NCBI RefSeq assembly: GCF_022213955.1
Contig: NZ_JAKNTW010000041.1
Span: 39,578-103,577 of the forward strand
Source: Dolomitihabitans soli
GTDB lineage: Bacteria > Actinomycetota > Actinomycetes > Streptosporangiales > Streptosporangiaceae
Length of the DNA stretch: 64,000 bases
Direction: 5' to 3'
Made by a program: the position numbers and the translations under genes. Below the pieces are notes generated by a model. The model was not told the origin of the DNA and did not search any database. It worked only from the letters and a program-made list of their open reading frames with translations. Each line of letters begins with the position of its first letter. Positions within the stretch are counted from its first letter, which is position 1. Of this stretch, positions 21,720 through 29,829 are shown in pieces.

Positions 21720-21748
21720 TATAATGCCGACCCCCTCAAGGAGGGAAG
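21720..21748 (+). promoter_or_regulatory. -10 element and ribosome site of the AfsR-like gene
   Basis: A perfect TATAAT at 21720-21725 lies 33 bases ahead of the ATG, and AAGGAGGGAAG begins near 21738. No good -35 hexamer is present at the expected distance, so activation by another factor is possible. Confidence 0.5.
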
Positions 21749-21758
21749 TACACTCCTC

Positions 21759-24584
21759 ATGGCGCTGGAAATCAGATTCCTCGGCCCGTGGCAGGTCCTG
21801 GCCGGTGACGAACCGGTCCGGCTCGCCGGGCATCGACGAATCGGTGTGCTGGCCAGACTCGCCCTGGACACCGGGCAGGCCGTACACGCCGAGCGGATCC
21901 TCACCGACATTTGGGGAGACAGATCCGCGGCGCCCCCGGCCAAACAACTCCACATCGTGGTCTCCAAACTCCGCGAAACCCTCGGAGCCCACACCACCGA
22001 AGAGATCATCCAGACCATGCCCGGCGGCTACCGGCTCGCGCTCGAACCCGACCACATCGACGCCCATCTGTTCCTCCGCCTGGCCAAACGCGCCCGCACC
22101 GCCCAGGCGCAAGGGGGCCGCGGCGCCGCGGACGCCCTGTTCCGCACCGCCCTGAAGTTGTGGCGAGGCGAACCACTGGCCGGACTGACCGATCCCTGGG
22201 CCCGCATCGAAGCCACCCACCTGGACGAAGAACACCGCACCGTCCTGGAAGACCACGCCGACCTCCGCCTCGCCGCCGGCGACCACCACGCGGTAGCCGC
22301 CGACCTGGCCGTACACGTGCGGGCCCACCCACTACGCGAACGCCCCGCCGCCCAGCTCATGCTCGCCCTGCACCGTGCCGGCCGCCCATCCGAAGCGCTC
22401 GCCGTCTACCAGAACACCCGCCGGATCATGGTCTCCGAACTCGGCATCGAACCCGGCGCCGAACTACGCCGCCTGCACCAGGCCGTCCTGGTCAAGGACC
22501 CCGTCCTCGACCTGACCGCCCCGGCCCAGCAGGTCACGGTCAGCGAGCCGTACATTCCGGCCGAACTGCCCGCCGACACTCAGGCCTTCACCGCCCGCGC
22601 CATCGAGATCGACCGCCTGCGTACCGCACTCGGCGCTGCCGGCAGCCCAAGCCAGGGACCGCCCATCACCGTGATCGACGGACCCGCCGGCATCGGCAAA
22701 TCCGCCCTGACCGTCCACGTCGCCCACGCCATGGCCGCCCGGTTCACCGACGGCGTCATCTACCTCAACCTGCACGGATCCACCCCCGGACTCGACCCGC
22801 TGACCCCGGCCCAAGCCCTGCGCCATCTGCTGCGCTCCCTCGGCCTGGACGGCGCCGCCGCCCCCGCCGACCCCGACGAGGCCGCCGGCCGCTACCGCTC
22901 CCTGACCGCGACCTGCAACCTGCTGGTCATCCTGGACAACGCCCGCGATGTCCGCCAGATCCGCCCGCTCATCCCCGCCGGCCCCGGCTGCCGGGTCCTG
23001 ATCACCTGCCGGGACCCGCTGGCCACCCTGGACAACGCCCGCCGCCTCCACCTGGGCGCCCTGAACGCCGCCGACGCCGCCACGCTACTGTCCCGCCTGG
23101 CCGGACCCGACCGGGTACACGCCGAACCGCAGGCGGTCGAGCGGATCGTCCACCTGTGCGGCGGCTTCCCCCTCGCCCTGCGGATCGTCGGCGCCCGCCT
23201 GGCCGCCCGCCCCGACTGGACCCTGTCCGACCTGGAAGTACGGCTGGCCGACACCACTCGCCGCCTGGACGTGCTGGAGTACGCCGACCTGGCCGTCCGC
23301 GCCAGCATCGCGGTCAGCCATCATCATCTGCAAGATGAACCCACCGGCCGCGACGCCGCCCACCTGCTGCCCCTGCTCGGCCTGCTCGACCTGCCCACCC
23401 ACACCCCCGCCGCCACCGCCGCCCTGACCAGCTGGCCCCACCATCGCGCCGAAGCCGCCCTGGAACGCCTCGAGGACGCCCGCCTCCTCGAGGCCGCCGG
23501 ACCCGACCGCTACCAGTTCCACGACCTGGTCGGCCTCTATGCCCGCGAACGGGCACACCAGGACCTGCCGGAGGAGGAACGCACCGCCGCCGTACGGCGC
23601 GCGCTCCACCACTACCTGACCACCGTCTGGCTGGCCAGCCCCATGCTCGGCCGCGATGCCCTACCACGCTGCCCCGTCGAACTGCCCGACACCCCCTTCA
23701 AGGACCCGGACGAGGCGGAACGATGGATCCAGGACGAGCGGGACAACCTGCTCGCCGCCGCGCAGCAGGCGCTGGCCGGCCTCGACCCGGCGACCGCCAT
23801 CGGCCTGGTCATCGGACTCCACTGGCCCTTCTGCTACCAGGGCTGGCACACCCAACTGGCCGATGTCTACGCGCACGCCATCGAGGTGGCCGATCGCATC
23901 GCGGCATGGGAGGACAAGGCCCAGCTCCGCAGCTTCCTCGGCTGGGCTTACCGAGACCAGGGCCGCCACGACGCCGCGATCGCGCAACTGAAGACAGCTC
24001 TCACCGACTGGGACCGCGCGGGCCTGCCCCGAAGGAAAGCCGGAGCCCTCAACAGCCTCGGTGTCAGCAACGCGCTCATGGGCCGTCTCGACGACGCGCT
24101 CGCCTACCTGGAGTCCGCTTACATGCTCATCGACGACGCCGAACGCCCTGTGGGATCGGTCGTGGTCCGCAACAACCGGGTGCACGTCTACTACCGTCAG
24201 GGGCGCTTCGATGAGGCGATCGCGGAAGCACGCCAGTTGGTGGAGTCGTGGCCGAAGGTGGGCCCGCGCACCGATGAAGGCACGCCACACGGTTCGCTGG
24301 GCGACGCCTACCGCCACGCCGGCCGACTGACCGAGGCGGTGGAAAGCTACACGACGGCCGTGCGACTGCTCCGCGAGTCGGGATACCGCCTGAAGGAAGC
24401 CATATCACGCTGGTGGCTCGGCACCACCCTGCACGACCTCGAACGGCACGGCGAAGCACGGGAACAGTGGGAGGAGTCCGTCCGCCTCCTGCGCGACGCC
24501 CGCCTGCTCACACCACGGGAGGCGACCGAGATCCTCGCCCAGCCCGTGCCGGAAACACCCCAGCCGATCAAGAACATGCTCTGA
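21759..24584 (+). CDS. AfsR/SARP-family regulator with NB-ARC and TPR domains
   Basis: A 941-residue STAND-type regulator. The N-terminal OmpR-like DNA-binding domain is at residues 1-95 (RFLGPWQVLAGDEPVRLAG, MPGGYRLALEPDHID). The bacterial transcriptional activator domain is at about 96-245 (ALHRAGRPSEALAVYQNTRR, LGIEPGAELRRLHQAVL). The NB-ARC ATPase has Walker A GPAGIGKSALT near 307, Walker B LLVILDNAR and GGFPLALRIVGARL. TPR repeats follow from about 720 (LGWAYRDQGRHDAAIAQLKT, RQGRFDEAIAEARQL). This is the architecture of AfsR, a global activator of antibiotic biosynthesis; adjacent SARP genes often control local clusters, but none is seen here. The stop codon lies in a degenerate CRISPR repeat. 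Confidence 0.93.
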   Translation: MALEIRFLGPWQVLAGDEPVRLAGHRRIGVLARLALDTGQAVHAERILTDIWGDRSAAPPAKQLHIVVSKLRETLGAHTTEEIIQTMPGGYRLALEPDHIDAHLFLRLAKRARTAQAQGGRGAADALFRTALKLWRGEPLAGLTDPWARIEATHLDEEHRTVLEDHADLRLAAGDHHAVAADLAVHVRAHPLRERPAAQLMLALHRAGRPSEALAVYQNTRRIMVSELGIEPGAELRRLHQAVLVKDPVLDLTAPAQQVTVSEPYIPAELPADTQAFTARAIEIDRLRTALGAAGSPSQGPPITVIDGPAGIGKSALTVHVAHAMAARFTDGVIYLNLHGSTPGLDPLTPAQALRHLLRSLGLDGAAAPADPDEAAGRYRSLTATCNLLVILDNARDVRQIRPLIPAGPGCRVLITCRDPLATLDNARRLHLGALNAADAATLLSRLAGPDRVHAEPQAVERIVHLCGGFPLALRIVGARLAARPDWTLSDLEVRLADTTRRLDVLEYADLAVRASIAVSHHHLQDEPTGRDAAHLLPLLGLLDLPTHTPAATAALTSWPHHRAEAALERLEDARLLEAAGPDRYQFHDLVGLYARERAHQDLPEEERTAAVRRALHHYLTTVWLASPMLGRDALPRCPVELPDTPFKDPDEAERWIQDERDNLLAAAQQALAGLDPATAIGLVIGLHWPFCYQGWHTQLADVYAHAIEVADRIAAWEDKAQLRSFLGWAYRDQGRHDAAIAQLKTALTDWDRAGLPRRKAGALNSLGVSNALMGRLDDALAYLESAYMLIDDAERPVGSVVVRNNRVHVYYRQGRFDEAIAEARQLVESWPKVGPRTDEGTPHGSLGDAYRHAGRLTEAVESYTTAVRLLRESGYRLKEAISRWWLGTTLHDLERHGEAREQWEESVRLLRDARLLTPREATEILAQPVPETPQPIKNML

Positions 24585-24731
24585 CCCTTCATCCGGGCGG
24601 GGGGAGCAGAGGATCTCTCCTACGGCCGTACCTTGCAGCCGCGGTTCACCCCCACGGGCGTGGGGAGCACCAGGCGATGACGGGCCCGCCACCGTACGGG
24701 CCCGGTTCACCCTCACGCCCAGTGGCGTCGT
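24581..24731 (-). CRISPR. Relic type I-E CRISPR mini-array (one intact, two degenerate repeats)
   Basis: One 29-base repeat at 24642-24670 reads, on the minus strand, GTGCTCCCCACGCCC then GTGGGGGTGAACCG, a typical actinobacterial type I-E repeat with CCCCAC/GTGGGG stem. Copies lie exactly 61 bases to either side. 24703-24731 matches at 14 of the first 15 plus-strand bases and then decays. 24581-24609 matches at 14 of 16 bases in its right part and decays on the left. Both intervening spacers (24610-24641 and 24671-24702) are 32 bases, the standard I-E length. No cas genes are in the window. The outer repeats overlap the ends of both flanking genes. Spacer 24671-24702 contains ACGGGCCCG twice, which could instead be a terminator hairpin. 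Confidence 0.62.
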
Positions 24732-25030
24732 TGCCACCATGCCCAATCGGCGTCGGGGGACGTAGGCGGCGCCGGTGAGGTTCGACGGAGGTAATACCGG
24801 TCGACGGGCAGGACCAGGGCATACAGATGCGGCCTGGCCCACGGAGGTAAGCAGACGAGAGCCTGTTGAAGTCGCCGGCGGGGCGCATCTCCAGTGCACT
24901 CATCGCACTCGCACCTACGGATGAGGCGATCAGCGGTTCCCAACAGGGCCGCCTCCTGCCAAGCAACCAGGGCCGCCGCCACCGCGCCCGGCCACATGCG
25001 GGTGTGTTCGAGGGCGATCACCGCGGCCAT
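24713..25030 (-). CDS. Small hypothetical protein with a paired-cysteine motif
   Basis: A 105-residue product from ATG at 25030. It has an N-terminal helical segment (AVIALEHTRMWPGAVAAAL), a CECDEC motif, a second helical part (RRRLQQALVCLPPWARPHLY), the pattern LPVDRYYLRRTSP and a tryptophan-rich end (DWAWWQRRHW). Similar small actinomycete proteins with CxxC, a leucine-proline helix and a WW-basic end are known to me only as hypotheticals. No ribosome site is clear and the start could be upstream, so the boundary is uncertain. Its last codons fall in the degenerate outer CRISPR repeat. Confidence 0.5.
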   Translation of the reverse strand: MAAVIALEHTRMWPGAVAAALVAWQEAALLGTADRLIRRCECDECTGDAPRRRLQQALVCLPPWARPHLYALVLPVDRYYLRRTSPAPPTSPDADWAWWQRRHWA

Positions 25031-25062
25031 GGGTCGACGGCCAAGCCCGGGAACATGATGGA

Positions 25063-25680
25063 TCACAGCTCTGTGAGTCCGACACGCCGATTCTCGCGTA
25101 CGGACCTGGGAAGGGCGCCTACGCGGCATAGCCCTTTCTGATCGATGACATGACCAGGATGATCGCATGCCAAGAGCGAGACGTCCAAGCCCCGAGCGCC
25201 CAATGCACACCACGCCTCCGGCGGGGGCACGATCTTCGGATTGCCGACCAGAGCGAGCGCGATCGAAAGCCGCTGCTTCTGCCCGCCTGAGAGAGCCTTG
25301 TACTGCGTGTTGCGCTTCTCGGTGAGACCAAGGAGCTCCATGAGCTCGCGCCAGTCGGCGGGGTTCCGGTAAAAGGAGCTGTAGAGTTCGAGGGCTTCGG
25401 CGACCTTGATCGCGTCTGGGAAGCTGCTCTCCTGCAGTTGCACGCCGAGTCGCTCACGCACCTCCGCCCGGTCCTTGATCGGGTCGAGTCCCAGCACAGA
25501 AATCGAGCCCGAGTCGGGCGTTCGCAGGCCGGCGATGCTCTCGACGGTTGTCGTCTTGCCGGCGCCGTTGGGCCCGATGATGCCGAAGATCTCCCCCTCT
25601 TGAACGGTGAAAGAGACGTCGTCGACGGCAACGTGCTCCCCGTAGCGCTTGTGCAGATTTCGTACTTCCAACGCGGTCAT
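25063..25680 (-). pseudogene. Truncated ABC transporter ATP-binding protein
   Basis: Residues 1-151 are a normal ABC ATPase: Walker A GPNGAGKTTTVESIAG, Q-loop region LGVQLQESSFPD, signature LSGGQKQRLSIALALVGNPK. Right after GNPKIV, where Walker B (FLDELTTGLDP) must follow, the sequence changes to unrelated residues and ends. Walker B, the D-loop and the H-loop are missing, so hydrolysis is impossible. The breakpoint is near 25228. The usual permease partner is absent as well. A deletion or insertion, possibly the same event that shaped the CRISPR relic nearby, removed the 3' part. Confidence 0.8.
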
Positions 25681-25862
25681 ACTGCGAAGTTACGGGCGCA
25701 CCGCACCCCGCCACATCGACCGTAGCGTCTGAGCCTAGGTTGATTCGCGCCTCCACCGTTCGGTGGATCCACAGCACCTTGCGGAGCGCCCGAAGCCCTG
25801 TTGGTTGTCGCGCTATCTGTCACCGCGGCACGCGGCTGACCTGGGGGACGGAGGTGGAACCG

Positions 25863-26729
25863 TCAGCGCCTTTGTAGTCCCCGCAGAACTGGCAGGCCCG
25901 TGCCGGAGTCGAGCACGAGGCGGTTGCCGAGCGGTCGCGCGAGCGTGACGGTGATCATGGCCGTCTTGAGTATCGCCGGGCAAGGCTCGCCAGAACCGGA
26001 GTACTTCTCGTCCACGTCGACCACCACCAGTTGGTCGGTCTCGTAAGCACGCGCCCCGTGAACGGTGTCGCAGGCGCCGTAGCCATACCGGAGAAGCAAC
26101 TCGCCCGGCTTGCCGGCGACGAGATCGAACGCCATCACCTCCTCGATGCCCGGCTGCACCCGCTCAGGAAGGGCCGTGACGGCCGAAGGGTCGACCGCCA
26201 CATGGACCTTCTTCTGCTCGACCCCCTCGACGGTGAACTTCCAGGCAGGCACCCGGGCCGTGCCACGGCTGGTCTTCAGCGACACCTCGCCCAGCTCGGT
26301 TCCAATCACCCGCAGCGGGCGACATCCCTTGGGCGGGCACTCTTCCTCGATGAGGTCGGCCGGCTTGCTTAACTCCGCGTAAGCGCTGGCCGCCGTGACG
26401 AGTGGCACCTGCGAGACCTTGCCGTCCGGCCATCGCACATCCGCGCGGGTCAGGGAGTCCGCGGGCAGCTTGGCCGCCAGATGGTAGGCGCCGTTGTGAT
26501 CGCTGAGGTTCACCCAGGCCGGAATGTCGCCCACGCGGCCCCACCCCTGCGGGTTCAGCACTTCCAACGCAACGAACCCTTCGCGCCAGGCGCGGTCGTC
26601 GGCCGAGCCCTGCCACCGCGTCACCACCTCCCGGGCACGACCCTCGAACCCGCCGGGCGAGACCTGATGCGACGAACCGCAGGAGGACAGAAGCAGCACC
26701 AGGGACAGGCACGCGATCGTCCTTCGCAC
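25863..26729 (-). CDS. Putative secreted lipoprotein
   Basis: A 288-residue protein with a short signal peptide and lipobox (IACLSLVLLLSSCGSS; Cys near residue 17), so it should be anchored to the outer face of the membrane. The GTG start at 26729 has GAGGAGG four to five bases upstream; the longer frame upstream lacks a site. The mature part has no domain I recognise, with pairs of cysteines in EEECPPKGCRP and GYGACDTVHG. Its neighbours do not suggest a role. Confidence 0.7.
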   Translation of the reverse strand: MRRTIACLSLVLLLSSCGSSHQVSPGGFEGRAREVVTRWQGSADDRAWREGFVALEVLNPQGWGRVGDIPAWVNLSDHNGAYHLAAKLPADSLTRADVRWPDGKVSQVPLVTAASAYAELSKPADLIEEECPPKGCRPLRVIGTELGEVSLKTSRGTARVPAWKFTVEGVEQKKVHVAVDPSAVTALPERVQPGIEEVMAFDLVAGKPGELLLRYGYGACDTVHGARAYETDQLVVVDVDEKYSGSGEPCPAILKTAMITVTLARPLGNRLVLDSGTGLPVLRGLQRR

Positions 26730-26930
26730 GAGACCTCCTCTGCCCCTGAGATCGGCCGGCGCCCCTCCGTCGCTCAGCTCGACAGCGACCACGCTAGCCC
26801 TTCGGGTGCCGACAAACCGGGCGTATCGCTGAACAAACAATTGCACCGCGATCACCAGCAGCACCCGTCCGGCGATCAGAAGGTTATGCGGTCTGGGGGC
26901 GTTCTCAGCCTGGCGATCAAGCGCCGGGGG

Positions 26931-27947
26931 TCACGTCGAGGAGGATGGCGGCTCAGGCGTCGCATGAGGGAAGGCCCGCCGGTAGTCGGTCGGCGATACC
27001 CCGATCTGCTTGAGGAAGTGGTGGCGAAGGTTGTTGGCCGTGCCGAGGCCGGTCAGCTCTCCGATCTTCTCGACCGGGAGATCTGTCGATTCCAGCAGAT
27101 TCTGGGCCCGTGCCAGGCGATGGTTGAGGAGCCACTGAAGGGGAGTCGTCCCGGAGGCCGCCCGAAGCCGCCGGTAGAGCGTACGCGGGCTCATCGCGGC
27201 CCGCTGCGCCAGGTCCTCCACCGTCAGCGGTCGGTCCAGGTTGGCCCGGGCCCAGTCCAGTACGGGGCCCAGCCCCTCGTCGTCGGTGTCGGGCACGGAC
27301 AGGTCGATGAACTGCGCCTGCCCGCCGCCCCGGTGCGCGGGCACCACCATCCGGCGGGCCAGCTGGTTGGCGACGTGCGCGCCGAGGTCACGACGCACCA
27401 GATGCAGGCACAGGTCGAGGCCGGCGGTCAGCCCGGCGCTGGTGAGGATGTCGCCGTCGTCTACGTACAGCACCGAGTCGTCGACGTGCACCTTCGGGTA
27501 GCGCTCCGCGAGTTGAGCGGTGTGCATCCAATGCGCTGTGGCGCGGCGTCCGTCGAGCAGCCCTGCCTCGGCGAGCGCGAAGGCGCCTGTGCACAGGGAG
27601 ACCATGCGGGCGCCCGCGTCGTAAGCGCGACGCAGGGCCGTGATCAGCTCCTGCGGCAACGGCCTGCCCTCCTCGACGCAGGAGTCGGGCACCGAGGGCA
27701 CGATCACGGTGTCCGCGTCGGCGAGGTCGTCGAGCCCGTAGCGGGTACGCAGAGCGAGCCCGGTGTCGGCCGTCGCACCGTTCCGCGCTCCCGCTCCGGT
27801 TCCACACAGCCGCAGGTCGTACCAGGGATCGGCCAGATCAGGCTGCGGCTTTCCGAAGACGGTGCAGGGGATGCTCAACTCGTACAGGTCCCAGGAGGGG
27901 ACCTCTATCTCCTCGGTCACGACCACGGCGACGGAACCAACGCTCAT
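26931..27947 (-). CDS. GlxA-family transcriptional regulator (DJ-1/PfpI plus AraC HTH)
   Basis: A 338-residue protein. The N-terminal DJ-1/PfpI-like domain (residues 1-185; VSLCTGAFALAEAGLLDGRR with the nucleophile-elbow cysteine, then ATAHW) is fused to an AraC-type double HTH (VEDLAQRAAMSPRTLYRRLR, then LGTANNLRHHFLKQIGVSP). Members regulate catabolic genes in response to small amines or other metabolites. It is divergent from the imine-reductase operon 128 bases away. The intergenic stretch contains the palindrome CAGTGTCACTG at 27988-27998, so local control is plausible. Confidence 0.88.
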   Translation of the reverse strand: MSVGSVAVVVTEEIEVPSWDLYELSIPCTVFGKPQPDLADPWYDLRLCGTGAGARNGATADTGLALRTRYGLDDLADADTVIVPSVPDSCVEEGRPLPQELITALRRAYDAGARMVSLCTGAFALAEAGLLDGRRATAHWMHTAQLAERYPKVHVDDSVLYVDDGDILTSAGLTAGLDLCLHLVRRDLGAHVANQLARRMVVPAHRGGGQAQFIDLSVPDTDDEGLGPVLDWARANLDRPLTVEDLAQRAAMSPRTLYRRLRAASGTTPLQWLLNHRLARAQNLLESTDLPVEKIGELTGLGTANNLRHHFLKQIGVSPTDYRRAFPHATPEPPSSST

Positions 27948-28075
27948 GCTCAGAAGGATATGGCAGCAATTTGGCGATAGCCGTCATCAGTGTCACTGTT
28001 TCGGCCCACTGCGCGCTGCGAGCCTGGTTCGTACCTAATCAACCGCCGTGTGCGGATGTACGCAGGAGTTGTGAC

Positions 28076-28960
28076 ATGAATTCTGATCTGCAGGCCGTAA
28101 CCGTTGTCGGGTTGGGTTCGATGGGCTCGGCGCTGGCCGCCGCGTTGCTGGACAGGGGCCACCCGACCACCGTGTGGAACCGCTCGGCTGGCAAGGCCCA
28201 GGCGCTGGTCGAAAGGGGTGCCCGCCTGGCCGCGACGCCCGAGGAGTCGATCGCGGCGAGCCCGCTCATCATTGCCTGCGTACTCGACTACGAGGCGCTG
28301 CACACCGTGCTCGACCCCGTCGTCGGCGCCCTCGCGGGCAAGGCCCTGGTCAACCTCACGTCCGGCTCACCGGAGCAGGCTCATGAGGCCGCCGCGTGGG
28401 CCCAAACGCACGGCGCCGACTACCTCGACGGTGCGATCATGACCACCCCGCCCGGCGTCGGGAGCCCCGAGATGATGTTCCTGTACAGCGGTTCCGACGC
28501 GGTCTTCGACGTCCACCGCCCGACCTTGGCCGCCCTGGGCGACCCCCTGCACCTGGGCGCCGACCCTGGCCTGGCCTCTCTTTACGATGCCGCCCTGCTC
28601 GGCCTGATGTGGGCCACCATGACCGGCTGGCTGCACGGCATCGCGCTGGTCGGCGCGGAGAAGATACCGGCCACGGCCATCACCCCCATCGCGATCCGCT
28701 GGCTGACCGCCGTGAACGGGTTCCTGACCAGGTACGCGGCCCAGGTGGACGCCGGCCGTTACCCGGGCGACGACGCCACCGTCGACGTACAGATCGCGGC
28801 GATCGACCATCTCATCCACGCCGCGGCGGACCGGGGCGTCGACAACGCCCTGCCCGAGGTCTTGAAGGCGGCCATGAAACGGGCCAAGGCCGCAGGCCAC
28901 GGCTCCGACAGCTACGCGAGTCTGATCGAGGTCCTGAAGAACCCGGGGGACGAGAAGTGA
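28076..28960 (+). CDS. NADPH-dependent imine reductase-like oxidoreductase
   Basis: A 294-residue protein of the beta-hydroxyacid dehydrogenase/imine reductase superfamily. The Rossmann motif is VVGLGSMGSALAAALLDRG, the NADP-type loop VWNRSAGKAQAL, and the central segment GSPEQAHEAAAWAQTHGADY. The inter-domain helix has LYDAALLGLMW (Asp171), and the end is GHGSDSYASLIEVLKNP, which is typical of IREDs. The Asp in LYDAALLG occupies the position that in IREDs is the putative proton donor (Asp or Tyr). AGGAG eight bases ahead of ATG 28076 fixes the start. The stop overlaps the next gene by four bases. The natural substrate is unknown. Confidence 0.8.
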   Translation: MNSDLQAVTVVGLGSMGSALAAALLDRGHPTTVWNRSAGKAQALVERGARLAATPEESIAASPLIIACVLDYEALHTVLDPVVGALAGKALVNLTSGSPEQAHEAAAWAQTHGADYLDGAIMTTPPGVGSPEMMFLYSGSDAVFDVHRPTLAALGDPLHLGADPGLASLYDAALLGLMWATMTGWLHGIALVGAEKIPATAITPIAIRWLTAVNGFLTRYAAQVDAGRYPGDDATVDVQIAAIDHLIHAAADRGVDNALPEVLKAAMKRAKAAGHGSDSYASLIEVLKNPGDEK

Positions 28961-29592
28961 GCACGACGCTGACTGCCGCTCATCGCACGTCGGATCCGAT
29001 GCCTCCGGCCACCGCCGTGCCGTGGACGGACCTGCTGTCGACCGCGACCGAAGAGTGCCTGGATGCCCTGCTCGACGTGGCCGACCAGGACTGGTCACTC
29101 GCCGCTCGTGACCTTGACTGGACCTGCCGCCACACTCTCGACCATCTCGCCCTCGGACTGATCGGCTACGCCGGCCTGCTCATCGCCCGGCCCCGCGACC
29201 GCTACATCACCCTCTTCGCCTCGCTCGACCCCCAGGCCCCTGTTCCCACCTGCCTGGAGGGTGTCCGTATCGCCGCTTCCCTCCTCACTTCCACCGTCCG
29301 GGACGCGGCCGCCGACGCACGCGCCTGGCACCCCTGGGGCCACTCCGACGCCACCGGATTCGCCGCCATGGGAATCACCGAACTGGCCGTCCACACCTAC
29401 GACATCACCCGCGCTTTCGGCCGCTCCTGGGTCCCACCCGACGACATCGGCTCCGCCGTCCTCGACCGGCTCTTTCCTGATGCTCCGTCAGGGCACGGAC
29501 CGTCCGACACCTTGTTGTGGTGTACGGGCCGCATCCCACTTCCCGAGTTGCCCCGGCGCGCGACCTGGCAGTGGGCTGGAGCCGTACGCTGA
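28957..29592 (+). CDS. Maleylpyruvate-isomerase/DinB-fold family protein (mycothiol-dependent type)
   Basis: A 211-residue protein coupled to the imine reductase by a GTGA overlap. Motifs are WTCRHTLDHLALGLIGYAGL near residue 50 with the helical-bundle pattern, and FAAMGITELAVHTYDITRAF near 150. The His residues in TLDHL and AVHTYDI are in positions expected for the metal site of DinB-like enzymes, which in actinomycetes often use mycothiol. The co-translation suggests a shared pathway; what it does is not evident. Confidence 0.72.
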   Translation: MSTTLTAAHRTSDPMPPATAVPWTDLLSTATEECLDALLDVADQDWSLAARDLDWTCRHTLDHLALGLIGYAGLLIARPRDRYITLFASLDPQAPVPTCLEGVRIAASLLTSTVRDAAADARAWHPWGHSDATGFAAMGITELAVHTYDITRAFGRSWVPPDDIGSAVLDRLFPDAPSGHGPSDTLLWCTGRIPLPELPRRATWQWAGAVR

Positions 29593-29673
29593 CCCGCCCG
29601 CGACCTGGCACCGGGATGCCGTCACTCGCGGGTGAGACAGCGGTCGTGCGCGGTGCTCGGCGGGGAGGGAATC

Positions 29674-29784
29674 GTGCTGCCGACCTTCACGGAGCTGCGT
29701 GACCTCGCCGAACGGCTCGGCCGGACCGACTACGACAAGGCCTACGGCCGCGGCAGGAAGCCATCGACGGAGCTGCGCCTATAG
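29674..29784 (+). other. Possible short ORF or gene remnant (36 codons)
   Basis: A GTG-started frame preceded closely by GGGAGGGA encodes LPTFTELRDLAERLGRTDY and then a basic tail ending TELRL. It looks protein-like but is too short to assign. It may be the surviving end of a decayed gene. Confidence 0.25.
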
Positions 29785-29829
29785 GGACGCCATCCAAGGC
29801 CGATCAAGGTGAACAACTCCTTGGCCTGG

